From positions 2,852,001 through 2,916,000 of the forward strand of contig NZ_CP060010.1 in the NCBI RefSeq assembly GCF_017798205.1: a stretch of DNA of 64,000 nt, in the 5' to 3' direction. The translations under genes were made by a program, and so were the position numbers. The notes beneath the pieces were generated by a model. The model made no database searches and had not been told where the DNA came from. It saw only the letters and a program-made list of their open reading frames with translations. The stretch comes from Cognatishimia activa. GTDB lineage: Bacteria > Pseudomonadota > Alphaproteobacteria > Rhodobacterales > Rhodobacteraceae. Positions 27,080 to 35,756 of the stretch are shown piece by piece; within the stretch, counting starts at the first letter, position 1, and each line of letters begins with the position of its first letter.

Positions 27080-28183
27080 ATGGCATTGATTTCACCATCC
27101 CGGCGTCTGCGCCGTACCCCGTTTTCCGAAGGCGTCGAGGCGCAGGGCGTCAAGGCCTATACGGTCTATAACCGCATGCTTTTGCCAACGGTCTTTGAAA
27201 GCCCCGAGGCGGATTACCGTCACTTGAAGGAACATGTTCAGGTCTGGGATGTGGCCTGCGAGCGCCAGGTCGAACTGCGTGGCCCAGATGCGGGCAAGCT
27301 TATGCAGATGCTCACGCCGCGTGATCTGCGGGGCATGATGCCCGGCCAGTGTTTCTATGTGCCGATCGTGGATGAAACCGGCGGTATGCTGAACGATCCG
27401 GTGGCGGTTAAACTCTCGGAAGATCGCTGGTGGATTTCGATTGCCGACAGTGACTTGCTGTATTGGGTCAAAGGTATCGCGAATGGTTGGCGGTTGGATG
27501 TTTTGGTGGATGAGCCAGACGTGTCTCCGCTGGGCATTCAGGGTCCGAAATCTGATGACCTGTTGGCCCGTGTCTTTGGAGACTCTGTCCGCGACATCAA
27601 ATTCTTCCGCTTTGGCTGGTTTCAGTTTGAAGGCCGCGATCTGGCGATTGCGCGCTCTGGTTATTCGAAACAAGGCGGGTTTGAGATCTATGTCGATGGC
27701 ACGGATATCGGCATGCCTTTGTGGAATGCTCTGTTTGAAGCGGGCGAGGACCTGAATGTCCGCGCCGGTTGTCCGAACCTCATTGAACGCATCGAAGGTG
27801 GCTTGCTGAGCTACGGCAACGATATGACGGACGACAACACGCCGCATGAATGTGGATTGGGCAAGTTCTGTAACACCCACACGGCCATTGGTTGCATCGG
27901 GCGCGATGCCTTGCTGCGGGTGGCTGCCGAAGGGCCCGTGCAACAGATCCGTCCAATCGCAATTGGCGGTGACAAAGTGCCGGGCTGTGATCGCCCTTGG
28001 CCGGTTTACGCGAATGGCACCAAGGTGGGGCAGGTGACTTCTGCCGCCTGGTCGCCTGACTTTGAGACAAATGTGGCCATTGGCATGATGCGGATGACCC
28101 ATTGGGATGCGGGTACGAAAGTAGAAGTTGAGACCACCGACGGGATGCGTCCTGCCGTCGTGCAAGAGAAATTCTGGATTTAG
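27080..28183 (+). CDS. dmdA: dimethylsulfoniopropionate demethylase
   Basis: Transfers a methyl group from DMSP to tetrahydrofolate, giving methylmercaptopropionate, the first step of the DMSP demethylation pathway. The 367-residue protein starts at ATG 27080 after GGGAG and belongs to the GcvT/aminomethyltransferase fold. Segments such as SRRLRRTPFSEGVEA, FYVPIVDETGGMLNDPVAVK and ARSGYSKQGGFEIYVDG match my memory of roseobacter DmdA, and acuI directly follows, as is usual. DmdA is hard to separate from related aminomethyltransferases by eye, but the context supports the call. Confidence 0.88.
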   Translation: MALISPSRRLRRTPFSEGVEAQGVKAYTVYNRMLLPTVFESPEADYRHLKEHVQVWDVACERQVELRGPDAGKLMQMLTPRDLRGMMPGQCFYVPIVDETGGMLNDPVAVKLSEDRWWISIADSDLLYWVKGIANGWRLDVLVDEPDVSPLGIQGPKSDDLLARVFGDSVRDIKFFRFGWFQFEGRDLAIARSGYSKQGGFEIYVDGTDIGMPLWNALFEAGEDLNVRAGCPNLIERIEGGLLSYGNDMTDDNTPHECGLGKFCNTHTAIGCIGRDALLRVAAEGPVQQIRPIAIGGDKVPGCDRPWPVYANGTKVGQVTSAAWSPDFETNVAIGMMRMTHWDAGTKVEVETTDGMRPAVVQEKFWI

Positions 28184-28195
28184 GGGAGGGGTGTC

Positions 28196-29188
28196 ATGTT
28201 CAACGCACTCGTAGTGAATAAAGATGCCGAGAGCGGCAAAACAAACGCCAGCGTACAGTCGATCGACGTGAGTGATCTTCCAGACGGGGACGTATTGATC
28301 GACGTTGAGTTCTCGACAGTGAACTACAAAGACGGTCTGTGCATTGGCCCGGGCGGCGGCTTGGTGCGCAACTATCCACATGTGCCGGGGATCGACTTTG
28401 CGGGCACAGTCGCTGAAAGCTCGGATGATCGCTACAAAGCGGGCGACCGCGTTGTTCTAACGGGTTGGCGTGTGGGCGAAGTCCATTGGGGCGGCTATGC
28501 CCAAAAGGCACGTGTCAAGGCCGATTGGCTGGTGCCGCTGCCGGATGGGCTGACAACACGTCAGGCGATGGCGGTTGGCACGGCGGGTTTCACGGCGATG
28601 TTGGCGGTGATGGCGCTGGAAAACCAAGGCATGGTCAAAGGTGAGAAGCCTGTTTTGGTGACCGGAGCTGCGGGCGGCGTTGGCTCTGTTGCGACGGCGA
28701 TCCTGGCAAACCTTGGCTACAACGTCGCTGCAGTGACTGGCCGCGCGGAGGCCAGCGACTACCTGACCTCTCTGGGTGCCACCCAGATCGTTGCGCGCGA
28801 AAAGCTGAACGAGACCACAAAACGCCCGCTGGAAAGCGAAAACTGGGCGGGCTGTGTTGATGCCGTTGGCGGCGACATGCTGGCGCGTGTCCTTGGCCAG
28901 ATGTGCTATGGTGCCTCTGTCGCGGCGGTAGGGCTTGCCGGCGGCGCGGGTCTTCCGGCGACCGTCATCCCCTTTCTGCTGCGCGGGGTGAACCTTTTGG
29001 GAATCGACTCTGTGATGCAGCCCTACGACAACCGTTTGGCCGCATGGCAGCGCATTGCGAGCGATCTTCCAATGGACAAGCTTGAGGCGATGATCAATCC
29101 GGCTACACTCAGCGACTTGCCATCCCTCGGATCTGACATTCTGAAAGGTCAGGTGCGTGGGCGCGTCGTGGTTGATGTAAACGCATAA
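28196..29188 (+). CDS. acuI: acryloyl-CoA reductase AcuI (MDR family)
   Basis: NADPH-dependent medium-chain reductase that turns acryloyl-CoA into propionyl-CoA, detoxifying acrylate-type products of DMSP breakdown. The 330-residue protein lacks zinc ligands and shows STVNYKDGL and VPGIDFAGTV near the N-terminus and the nucleotide-binding VTGAAGGVGSVA near the middle, as in YhdH/AcuI. It lies 12 bp after dmdA and is followed by a strong terminator, so it closes the cluster. Confidence 0.92.
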   Translation: MFNALVVNKDAESGKTNASVQSIDVSDLPDGDVLIDVEFSTVNYKDGLCIGPGGGLVRNYPHVPGIDFAGTVAESSDDRYKAGDRVVLTGWRVGEVHWGGYAQKARVKADWLVPLPDGLTTRQAMAVGTAGFTAMLAVMALENQGMVKGEKPVLVTGAAGGVGSVATAILANLGYNVAAVTGRAEASDYLTSLGATQIVAREKLNETTKRPLESENWAGCVDAVGGDMLARVLGQMCYGASVAAVGLAGGAGLPATVIPFLLRGVNLLGIDSVMQPYDNRLAAWQRIASDLPMDKLEAMINPATLSDLPSLGSDILKGQVRGRVVVDVNA

Positions 29189-29201
29189 ACCTTGTTCTAT
29201 G

Positions 29202-29237
29202 AAAGCGAGGCATGGCAACCGCTGTGCCTCGCTTTTT
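29202..29237 (+). terminator. rho-independent terminator after acuI
   Basis: AAAGCGAGGCA (29202-29212) pairs with TGCCTCGCTTT (29225-29235), an 11-bp stem ending in a run of five T. Confidence 0.88.
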
Positions 29238-29261
29238 GATTCCACCAAGACGGCCTGACCC

Positions 29262-29675
29262 ATGAGCTACGATCCCGACAATATTTTCGCCAAAATCCTG
29301 CGCGGGGAAATCCCGTCTGAGAAACTCTATGAGGACGATCACACCTATGTCTTCATGGACATCATGCCGCGCACCGATGGTCATTGCCTGATCATCCCTA
29401 AAACGCCGTGCCGCAATATGCTGGATGCGACGCCAGAACAGCTCGCCGCCTGCATCGCGACCGTGCAAAAGATGGGCCATGCGGTCATGAAGGCCTTTGA
29501 TGCCGAGGGCGTCACCGTCCAGCAATTCAATGAGGCCGCAGGCGGGCAGGAGGTCTTTCACCTGCATTACCACGTCCACCCGCGTCATGCCGGCGTGCCT
29601 ATGGGCCCTGCAGGTCAGATGGGTGATTTCGATCAAATCAAAGCCAACGCCGAGAAAATCCGCGCGGCCCTGTAA
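29262..29675 (+). CDS. HIT family hydrolase
   Basis: A 137-residue histidine-triad protein. The catalytic motif HLHYHVHPRH is present near residues 98-107, and the N-terminal SYDPDNIFAKILRGEIPSE is typical of bacterial HINT-like members. These enzymes cleave nucleotide phosphoramidates and similar compounds; the natural substrate is unknown. It starts 25 bp after the acuI terminator and precedes the aminotransferase-like gene by 12 bp. Confidence 0.9.
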   Translation: MSYDPDNIFAKILRGEIPSEKLYEDDHTYVFMDIMPRTDGHCLIIPKTPCRNMLDATPEQLAACIATVQKMGHAVMKAFDAEGVTVQQFNEAAGGQEVFHLHYHVHPRHAGVPMGPAGQMGDFDQIKANAEKIRAAL

Positions 29676-29687
29676 AGAGGTTTTCCC

Positions 29688-30920
29688 ATGTCTCTGGATC
29701 TCGCCTTTGTGCGCAGCCAATTCCCTGCGTTTTCTGAAAGCAGCCTTGAGGGCATGCGGTTCTTTGAGAACGCGGGTGGGTCTTATGCCTGCGCGCCTGT
29801 GATTGACCGGCTCACCCGGTTTTACCGCGAGCGCAAAGTGCAGCCCTATGCGTCCTATGATGCCAGCCGCTTGGGCGGCGAAGAGATGGATGAGGCGCGG
29901 AGCCGCTTGGCGGCTTGGATGGGGGTCGACACCGAAGAGGTCACCTTCGGGCCGTCCACCACGCAGAACACCTATGTTCTGTCCCAAGCCGTGCGCGAGT
30001 GGCTGAACGAAGGCGACGCGATCATCGTGACGAACCAAGACCACGAGGCCAATAGCGGCGCGTGGCGGCGGTTGGCGGAGGCAGGCATCACCGTCAAAGA
30101 ATGGCAAATTGATCCCGAGACCGGCCATCTGAACCCTGATGATCTCTCAGACATGCTTGATGAAAGCGTGCGGCTGGTCTGTTTCCCGCATTGCTCGAAC
30201 GTGGTTGCCGAGATCAATCCAGTGGCCGAGATCACGGCTCTGGCCCATGCGGCAGGGGCTTTTGTTTGCGTGGATGGCGTGAGCTATGCGCCCCATGGCA
30301 TTCCCGATGTGGGCGGCATGGGCCCCGACATCTATATGTTCTCGTCCTACAAAACCTATGGGCCGCATCAGGGCATTATGGTCGTGCGGAAATCCATCGG
30401 AGATATCCTGCCAAATCAGGCGCATTATTTTAACGGCGGGTCGCTTTACAAGCGGTTTTCTCCGGCGGGGCCGGATCACGCGCAAGTTGCGGCTTGTGCG
30501 GGGATCGTGGACTATTTCGAGGCTTTGGCCGCGCATCACGGCATCGATACGGCCGAGACCGGATCACAATCCGCGACGACACATGCGCTGCATGACCTGT
30601 TGCGCGACCATGAAATCGCGCTGTCAAAGCCCCTGATCGAGTACCTCAGCAGCAAGAACACCATCCAGATGCTTGGTCCTCAGACCGCAGAAACCCGCGC
30701 ACCGACCTTTGCGTTGAAAACTCAGGACAATCCGGCAGAACTGGCGAAAGAGTTGTTCAAGCATGGCATTATGGCCGACGCGAGCGACTTTTACGCAGTG
30801 AGACCGTTGGGCGCGATGAACGTGCCTCTGGATCCCGGCGTGTTGCGGCTGAGCTTTGTGCACTACACCGCACCCGAGGACATTGACGCTCTGATTTCGG
30901 CGCTGGATAAGGTACTTTAG
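29688..30920 (+). CDS. cysteine desulfurase-like protein (class V aminotransferase fold)
   Basis: A 410-residue PLP enzyme of the SufS-like subfamily often named cysteine desulfurase-like. The PLP lysine is in SSYKTYGPHQG, and DHEANSG and VDGVSYAPHG contribute to the cofactor site. The true reaction is uncertain: related proteins include desulfurases, selenocysteine lyases and isopenicillin epimerase-like enzymes. It follows the HIT gene closely and probably shares its transcript. Confidence 0.82.
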   Translation: MSLDLAFVRSQFPAFSESSLEGMRFFENAGGSYACAPVIDRLTRFYRERKVQPYASYDASRLGGEEMDEARSRLAAWMGVDTEEVTFGPSTTQNTYVLSQAVREWLNEGDAIIVTNQDHEANSGAWRRLAEAGITVKEWQIDPETGHLNPDDLSDMLDESVRLVCFPHCSNVVAEINPVAEITALAHAAGAFVCVDGVSYAPHGIPDVGGMGPDIYMFSSYKTYGPHQGIMVVRKSIGDILPNQAHYFNGGSLYKRFSPAGPDHAQVAACAGIVDYFEALAAHHGIDTAETGSQSATTHALHDLLRDHEIALSKPLIEYLSSKNTIQMLGPQTAETRAPTFALKTQDNPAELAKELFKHGIMADASDFYAVRPLGAMNVPLDPGVLRLSFVHYTAPEDIDALISALDKVL

Positions 30921-30984
30921 GATAAGGCTTGAGCTTTGACCAAACGCGGGCAATGATCAGCGAAACCCAAAAAGGCCCGAGCAC

Positions 30985-31425
30985 ATGCCCACCGCAGCCA
31001 AACTGATCGCAGCCATCTTATTTGCTGTGACGACCATGATCGCATCAGAGCTGTTCAAGCCCTATATGCCCGAGGGCACACAGTTCGGTTATTTCACCTA
31101 TATGAACGGCGCGATTGCCGCGTCGGTGGGGTGGAAATTGCTCGGCGGGCGAGCCGGCAACGGCGTGACCTCGGCCATCAACAACGGCGTGACGGCGCTC
31201 TTTGCTCTGATCTTGTTTTTGCTCTTTAGCCATTCGTTCCGCCTGATGATCATCGAGTCCACGGGGATCGGCTATGGCAGCCTGAGCGAAGCGCTACAGG
31301 ACGTGGCGCAAAAGATGGTTGATCACGGGCTGCTTGTACTGAACACCGATGTTCTTGTGGCCTTTGGCCTTGGCACCGTTGCGACCTCAATTCTGGCCGA
31401 GGCCGCCTCGCGCCGCTGGAGATAG
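30985..31425 (+). CDS. trgA: TrgA family membrane protein
   Basis: A 146-residue inner-membrane protein with about four hydrophobic segments (for example LIAAILFAVTTMIASELF and ALFALILFLLFSHSF). TrgA was described with TrgB and CysK as part of a tellurite-resistance locus in Rhodobacter sphaeroides; the same order trgA-trgB-cysK is seen here. Its biochemical role is unknown. trgB starts 3 bp downstream. Confidence 0.85.
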   Translation: MPTAAKLIAAILFAVTTMIASELFKPYMPEGTQFGYFTYMNGAIAASVGWKLLGGRAGNGVTSAINNGVTALFALILFLLFSHSFRLMIIESTGIGYGSLSEALQDVAQKMVDHGLLVLNTDVLVAFGLGTVATSILAEAASRRWR

Positions 31426-31428
31426 TTT

Positions 31429-32544
31429 ATGGATTTGTTTTTCTACGGCACGCTGCGGCATATGCCGCTGCTGAAGATCGTGCTGGGGGATCGGTTTGAG
31501 GCGATTACGTTGCACGAAGCAACACTGAGCGGGCATCAGGCGCGCGCGATTGCGGGCGAAGATTTCCCGATGATCGTTGAAATGGATGGATGTGCTGAGG
31601 GCCTCTTGTGTGTGGGCCTGTTGGACGAGGATGTGGCGCGGCTGAATTACTACGAGGGCGGCTTCAATTATGAACTGCGCGATGTGACCGTCGATACCGC
31701 GACTGGCCCGCTGCCCGCACAGGTCTATTTCCCCATCGAGCATAACTGGCAAGACAACGGCCAATGGTCACTTGAGAAATGGGAAGAGAAACACGCTGCC
31801 GTCACAGATATCGCCGCCGTCGAAGTCATGTCCTATTTCGGGATCATCGACGCAAATCAGCTCGAGTTCATGTTCCCCATGATTCGAGCCCGCGCCCATG
31901 CTCAGCTCACCGCAGCCACGGAAGACCGCGTCATCGGACCCAGTGGGTTTGGGCGCGCCGACACGCAACATTTCGGCGATGAGGTGACCCACAAAGGCTT
32001 CTTCATCATGAAAACCTCCGAAGTGGCCTTTCGCCAATATGACGGCGAGATGAGTCGCCCTGTGAAACGCGAGGTCTTTGTCGGAGGAGAGGCCTCGATT
32101 GTTCTTCCCTACGACCCCAAACGCGACCGCGTGCTGTTGGTGGAACAATTCCGTGCAGGACCGTATGCGCGTGGTGACAAAGCCCCCTGGATGCTGGAGC
32201 CCATCGCGGGCCGCGTCGACCCGGGCGAAACGCCTGAAGAAACAGCCCATAGAGAAGGGCGAGAAGAAGCCAATCTGTCCTTTGAGACGCTCCACCCAGT
32301 CGCCAAATGTTACGCCTCACCCGGGTGTAACACTGAGTATTTCAACATCTTTCTTGGGATCGCGGACCTGCCTGATGACATCACCGGCGTGAATGGCCTT
32401 GATAGCGAAGCCGAGGATATCAAGTCCTATCTCTACTCCTTTGACGCGCTCATGGAGATGACCGAAAGCTTTCAGGCCGCCAACGCACCGCTGGTTCTGG
32501 CAGCGCTCTGGCTGGCGCGCCACCGTAAGCGCTTACATCACTGA
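31429..32544 (+). CDS. trgB: TrgB: gamma-glutamylcyclotransferase-like and NUDIX domain fusion
   Basis: A 371-residue two-domain protein. The N-terminal ~125 residues have the AIG2/gamma-glutamylcyclotransferase pattern (FFYGTLRHMPLL at the start). The C-terminal half is a NUDIX hydrolase of the ADP-ribose pyrophosphatase kind, with the box running from GRVDPGETPEETAHREGREE into AN. The tie between glutathione-type chemistry and nucleotide-sugar hydrolysis is suggestive, but the role in tellurite resistance is not understood. Confidence 0.87.
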   Translation: MDLFFYGTLRHMPLLKIVLGDRFEAITLHEATLSGHQARAIAGEDFPMIVEMDGCAEGLLCVGLLDEDVARLNYYEGGFNYELRDVTVDTATGPLPAQVYFPIEHNWQDNGQWSLEKWEEKHAAVTDIAAVEVMSYFGIIDANQLEFMFPMIRARAHAQLTAATEDRVIGPSGFGRADTQHFGDEVTHKGFFIMKTSEVAFRQYDGEMSRPVKREVFVGGEASIVLPYDPKRDRVLLVEQFRAGPYARGDKAPWMLEPIAGRVDPGETPEETAHREGREEANLSFETLHPVAKCYASPGCNTEYFNIFLGIADLPDDITGVNGLDSEAEDIKSYLYSFDALMEMTESFQAANAPLVLAALWLARHRKRLHH

Positions 32545-32617
32545 CGCATTGGTGTCTTGAGTTCCCGCAAAACTCCTCCTACACAGGGTTTGTGGGCAAC
32601 ATAGAAAGGCGCGCCAA

Positions 32618-33652
32618 ATGCGTATTGCATCAGATCTCGCAACTGCGATTGGGAACACCCCTCTGATCCGTCTGAACAAGGCGAGCGAAGAGACCGGCTG
32701 TGAGATCCTTGGCAAGGCCGAATTTATGAACCCGGGCCAGTCCGTGAAGGACCGCGCGGCGCTCTACATCATCAAAGACGCGCTGGAAAAAGGCACGCTG
32801 AAGCCGGGCGGCACGATTGTTGAAGGCACGGCGGGCAACACCGGTATTGGCCTCGCGCTGGTTGGTGCGTCCATGGGGTTCAAAACCGTGATTGTAATTC
32901 CCGAGACCCAGTCTCAGGAAAAGAAAGACATGCTGCGTCTGGCGGGTGCGGAGTTGGTGCAGGTTCCGGCGGCCCCTTATAAGAACCCAAACAACTATGT
33001 GCGCTATTCCGGCCGCCTTGCCGAAGAACTGGCCAAGACAGAACCAAACGGCGCGATCTGGGCGAACCAGTTTGACAACGTCGCCAACCGCCGCGCGCAT
33101 ATTGAAACCACCGGCCCAGAAATCTGGGAACAAACCGGTGGCAAAGTGGACGGCTTTATTTGCGCCGTGGGATCTGGCGGAACACTTGCCGGCGTTGCGG
33201 AAGTTCTGCAGCCCAAAGGCGTCAAGATCGGCCTCGCAGACCCAATGGGCGCGGCGCTGCACAGCTTCTATACGACGGGTGAACTGGCGTCTTCAGGGTC
33301 ATCGATCTCTGAAGGCATCGGGCAGGGGCGTATCACAGCCAACCTCGAAGGTTTCACCCCGGATCACTCTTTCCAGATCCCTGACGAAGAGGCGCTGCCG
33401 ATTGTCTTTGACCTCTTGGAAAACGAAGGCCTCTGCCTTGGGGGCTCCTCTGGCGTGAACATCGCGGGCGCCAAACGTCTGGCCAAAGAGATGGGCCCAG
33501 GCCACACCATCGTGACGATCCTCTGTGACTATGGCACGCGCTATCAGTCGAAACTCTTCAACCCGGAATTCCTGCGCGAAAAAGGCCTACCGACCCCGTC
33601 CTGGCTGACCGACGCGCCAAGCAGCATTCCAGGCGTTTTCGAAGACGTTTAA
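32618..33652 (+). CDS. cysK: cysteine synthase A
   Basis: PLP enzyme that makes cysteine from O-acetylserine and sulfide, 344 residues. The PLP lysine lies in the NPGQSVKDRAA motif (about residues 38-48), and the substrate loop VEGTAGNTGIGL and the GSGGT phosphate-binding loop are present. Its position after trgA-trgB repeats the Rhodobacter tellurite locus. A bidirectional terminator follows. Confidence 0.95.
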   Translation: MRIASDLATAIGNTPLIRLNKASEETGCEILGKAEFMNPGQSVKDRAALYIIKDALEKGTLKPGGTIVEGTAGNTGIGLALVGASMGFKTVIVIPETQSQEKKDMLRLAGAELVQVPAAPYKNPNNYVRYSGRLAEELAKTEPNGAIWANQFDNVANRRAHIETTGPEIWEQTGGKVDGFICAVGSGGTLAGVAEVLQPKGVKIGLADPMGAALHSFYTTGELASSGSSISEGIGQGRITANLEGFTPDHSFQIPDEEALPIVFDLLENEGLCLGGSSGVNIAGAKRLAKEMGPGHTIVTILCDYGTRYQSKLFNPEFLREKGLPTPSWLTDAPSSIPGVFEDV

Positions 33653-33676
33653 ACGCTGCGCGTCATCTAAGTTTCG

Positions 33677-33712
33677 AAAAACCCGCGCCTCTCAACCAGA
33701 GCGCGGGTTTTT
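33677..33712. terminator. bidirectional terminator after cysK
   Basis: AAAAACCCGCGC (33677-33688) pairs with GCGCGGGTTTTT (33701-33712), so the stem is flanked by A and T runs on both sides. Confidence 0.88.
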
Positions 33713-33772
33713 CTATTGAATTTCGCCGTGGTTGGGCCAGTAATTGAACGACACCAGACGCAGGACCGCCCC

Positions 33773-34492
33773 ATGACTGACCTTCTCTTCCGAGACGACG
33801 CCTATTTGACCACGGCGCGAGGCAAAGTGGTCGCCCACACGCCCGAAGGCGGTATCGTCGTGGATGCCTCTCTGTTTTACGCAACCGGCGGAGGGCAGCC
33901 TGGTGACAGCGGCGCGATTTCCTGGGGCGACAGCACGATGAAAATCGCCACTGCGGTCAAAACACTCGACGGAGAGATCGCGCTAGTGCCCGCAGAACCC
34001 GCGCGCCTGCCCGAAATCGGGACAGAGATCACACAGACGCTCGACTGGGACCGCCGCTACAAACACATGCAGATCCACACGGCGCTACACCTGCTGTCCG
34101 TCGTGATCCCTTTGCCCGTGACCGGAGGGTCCATCTCTGCCGAGAAAGGCCGGTTGGATTTCGACATGCCCGACGCGCCTGCGGACAAAGAAACGCTTCA
34201 AGCGCAGCTCAACGAATTGGTCGAGCGCGATTTGGAAGTACACGAAAGCTGGATCACCGACGACGAACTGGCGGCAAATCCCGACTTGGTGAAAACCATG
34301 TCCGTGAAACCGCCGATGGGGTCAGGTCGCGTACGTCTGGTTGGAATCGGACGCGATGCGGATCAGATCGACTTGCAACCCTGTGGCGGCACCCATGTGG
34401 CGCGCACCGGCGAAATCGGACGACTGCGCATCGGCAAGATCGAGAAAAAGGGCAAACAGAACCGGCGGGTGAATATTCACTTTGACGATTAA
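33773..34492 (+). CDS. alanyl-tRNA editing protein (AlaX type)
   Basis: A free-standing editing domain that removes serine or glycine from mischarged tRNA-Ala. Starting at ATG 33773 it has 239 residues. The zinc-binding residues of the family appear as HMQIHTALH (the HxxxH pair) and CGGTHV (Cys and His). The frame continues upstream to 33716, but the extra residues are not family-like and run into the terminator. Confidence 0.88.
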   Translation: MTDLLFRDDAYLTTARGKVVAHTPEGGIVVDASLFYATGGGQPGDSGAISWGDSTMKIATAVKTLDGEIALVPAEPARLPEIGTEITQTLDWDRRYKHMQIHTALHLLSVVIPLPVTGGSISAEKGRLDFDMPDAPADKETLQAQLNELVERDLEVHESWITDDELAANPDLVKTMSVKPPMGSGRVRLVGIGRDADQIDLQPCGGTHVARTGEIGRLRIGKIEKKGKQNRRVNIHFDD

Positions 34493-34505
34493 CTGTTGTG
34501 GGTAA

Positions 34506-34595
34506 TGGCGGAGAGACAGGGATTCGAACCCTGGGTCCCCGTGAAGGGACAACGGTTTTCGAGACCGCCCCGTTCGACCACTCCGGCACCTCTCC
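34506..34595 (-). tRNA. tRNA-Ser (CGA)
   Basis: A 90-nt tRNA with a long variable arm, as for serine tRNAs. GGAGAGG pairs with TCTCTCC in the acceptor stem, the discriminator is G and CCA is encoded (34506-34508). The anticodon loop CTCGAAA between GCGGT and ACCGT gives CGA. Confidence 0.95.
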
Positions 34596-34720
34596 GCGGG
34601 GGGCTTGGTAGAGCCGTCGTCTATCTCGGTTTTTTGATCGCTGCAAGGGCCGATGGTGATTGTTTGTTATCGGATTTGCCCTAAGTTTAACCCTAGACGT
34701 CAACGCCTCAGGAGAGCCCC

Positions 34721-35557
34721 ATGTTTCACAAGCTGCGCAGAATGTTTTCAACGGCCGTCGTGGCGGGGTCTGTGGCTCTTTCTCCTCTGATCGTCCAAGC
34801 CGCTGATCGCGCGGATGTGCAGGAATTTCTTGAGGTCACGGGTTTTGATGTGGCGTTAGATTCCATCGCCCTTGGTGCGGAATCCGCGCCTTCGATGCTG
34901 GGCCTAGAGGACAATGCCTTTGGTCAAACCTGGAGTAACCTCGTGAAAGAGGTCTTTATCGTCGAAGACATGCAGACACAGGCGCTCGACATCCTTGAGG
35001 AAACGCTTGATCAGAAACTGCTCGACCATGCGGTGGCCTTTTACGGAAGCGATCTGGGCAAACGCCTGGTTCAGGCCGAAAACCTCTCACATATGGATGA
35101 TGACGAGCTGAAACAAATCGCAGGTGAACAGCTTTTGGCCTTCTATGAAGCCAAAGAGGATCCGCGTCCCGACTATTTCGTCCGCATGGGCGCCGCGATT
35201 GATCCGGAAAACATCGGCCTGCGGGCGCTGCAAACCATTCAGGTGCGGTTCATTCTGGCGGCCTCACGCGCTGGTGTGATTGCCCAGGACATCGACGAAG
35301 AGGCGCTCTGGGCCAATATCCGTGCCAACGAGGCCGAAGTTCTCGCCGCGATAGAAGAGGGGGCCAAGGCCTCGGCGGCCTATACCTATCAGGATTTCAC
35401 ATCAGAAGAGGTTCTGGCCTATGCCGAGGCGCTGGAACACCCGGATATGCAGCTGGTCTATGAGCTGATGAATGCGGTGCATTATCAGGTGATGGGCAAC
35501 CGATTTGAGGCTTTGGCGTTGCGTTTAGGCGAGTTGCAGCCAAGTCAGGATCTGTAA
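34721..35557 (+). CDS. DUF2059 domain protein, exported
   Basis: A 278-residue protein with a signal peptide (basic start MFHKLRRM, hydrophobic core, VQAA near residue 28), so it is probably periplasmic. The body is helical and acidic; the segment LDHAVAFYGSDLGKRLVQAE resembles the DUF2059 repeat. No function is known. A hairpin AAGCAGGA/TCCTGCTT (35567-35592) follows the gene. Confidence 0.8.
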   Translation: MFHKLRRMFSTAVVAGSVALSPLIVQAADRADVQEFLEVTGFDVALDSIALGAESAPSMLGLEDNAFGQTWSNLVKEVFIVEDMQTQALDILEETLDQKLLDHAVAFYGSDLGKRLVQAENLSHMDDDELKQIAGEQLLAFYEAKEDPRPDYFVRMGAAIDPENIGLRALQTIQVRFILAASRAGVIAQDIDEEALWANIRANEAEVLAAIEEGAKASAAYTYQDFTSEEVLAYAEALEHPDMQLVYELMNAVHYQVMGNRFEALALRLGELQPSQDL

Positions 35558-35756
35558 TCCCAACAAAAGCAGGAATTCCGCAACTCCTGCTTGACTTACC
35601 CACAGGATCGGCACATAAGCCCGCATCGGCGTAAGGATCTCCTTGCGCCTTTATCTATTGCAATCTCGTCCCAAGGGGGACGCGCTGTTTGAGGTGGCTT
35701 AGGCCGGAAACGCCCGAAAGGGGACCAAATAACGCGGTAAATCGAAGGAATAGGAC

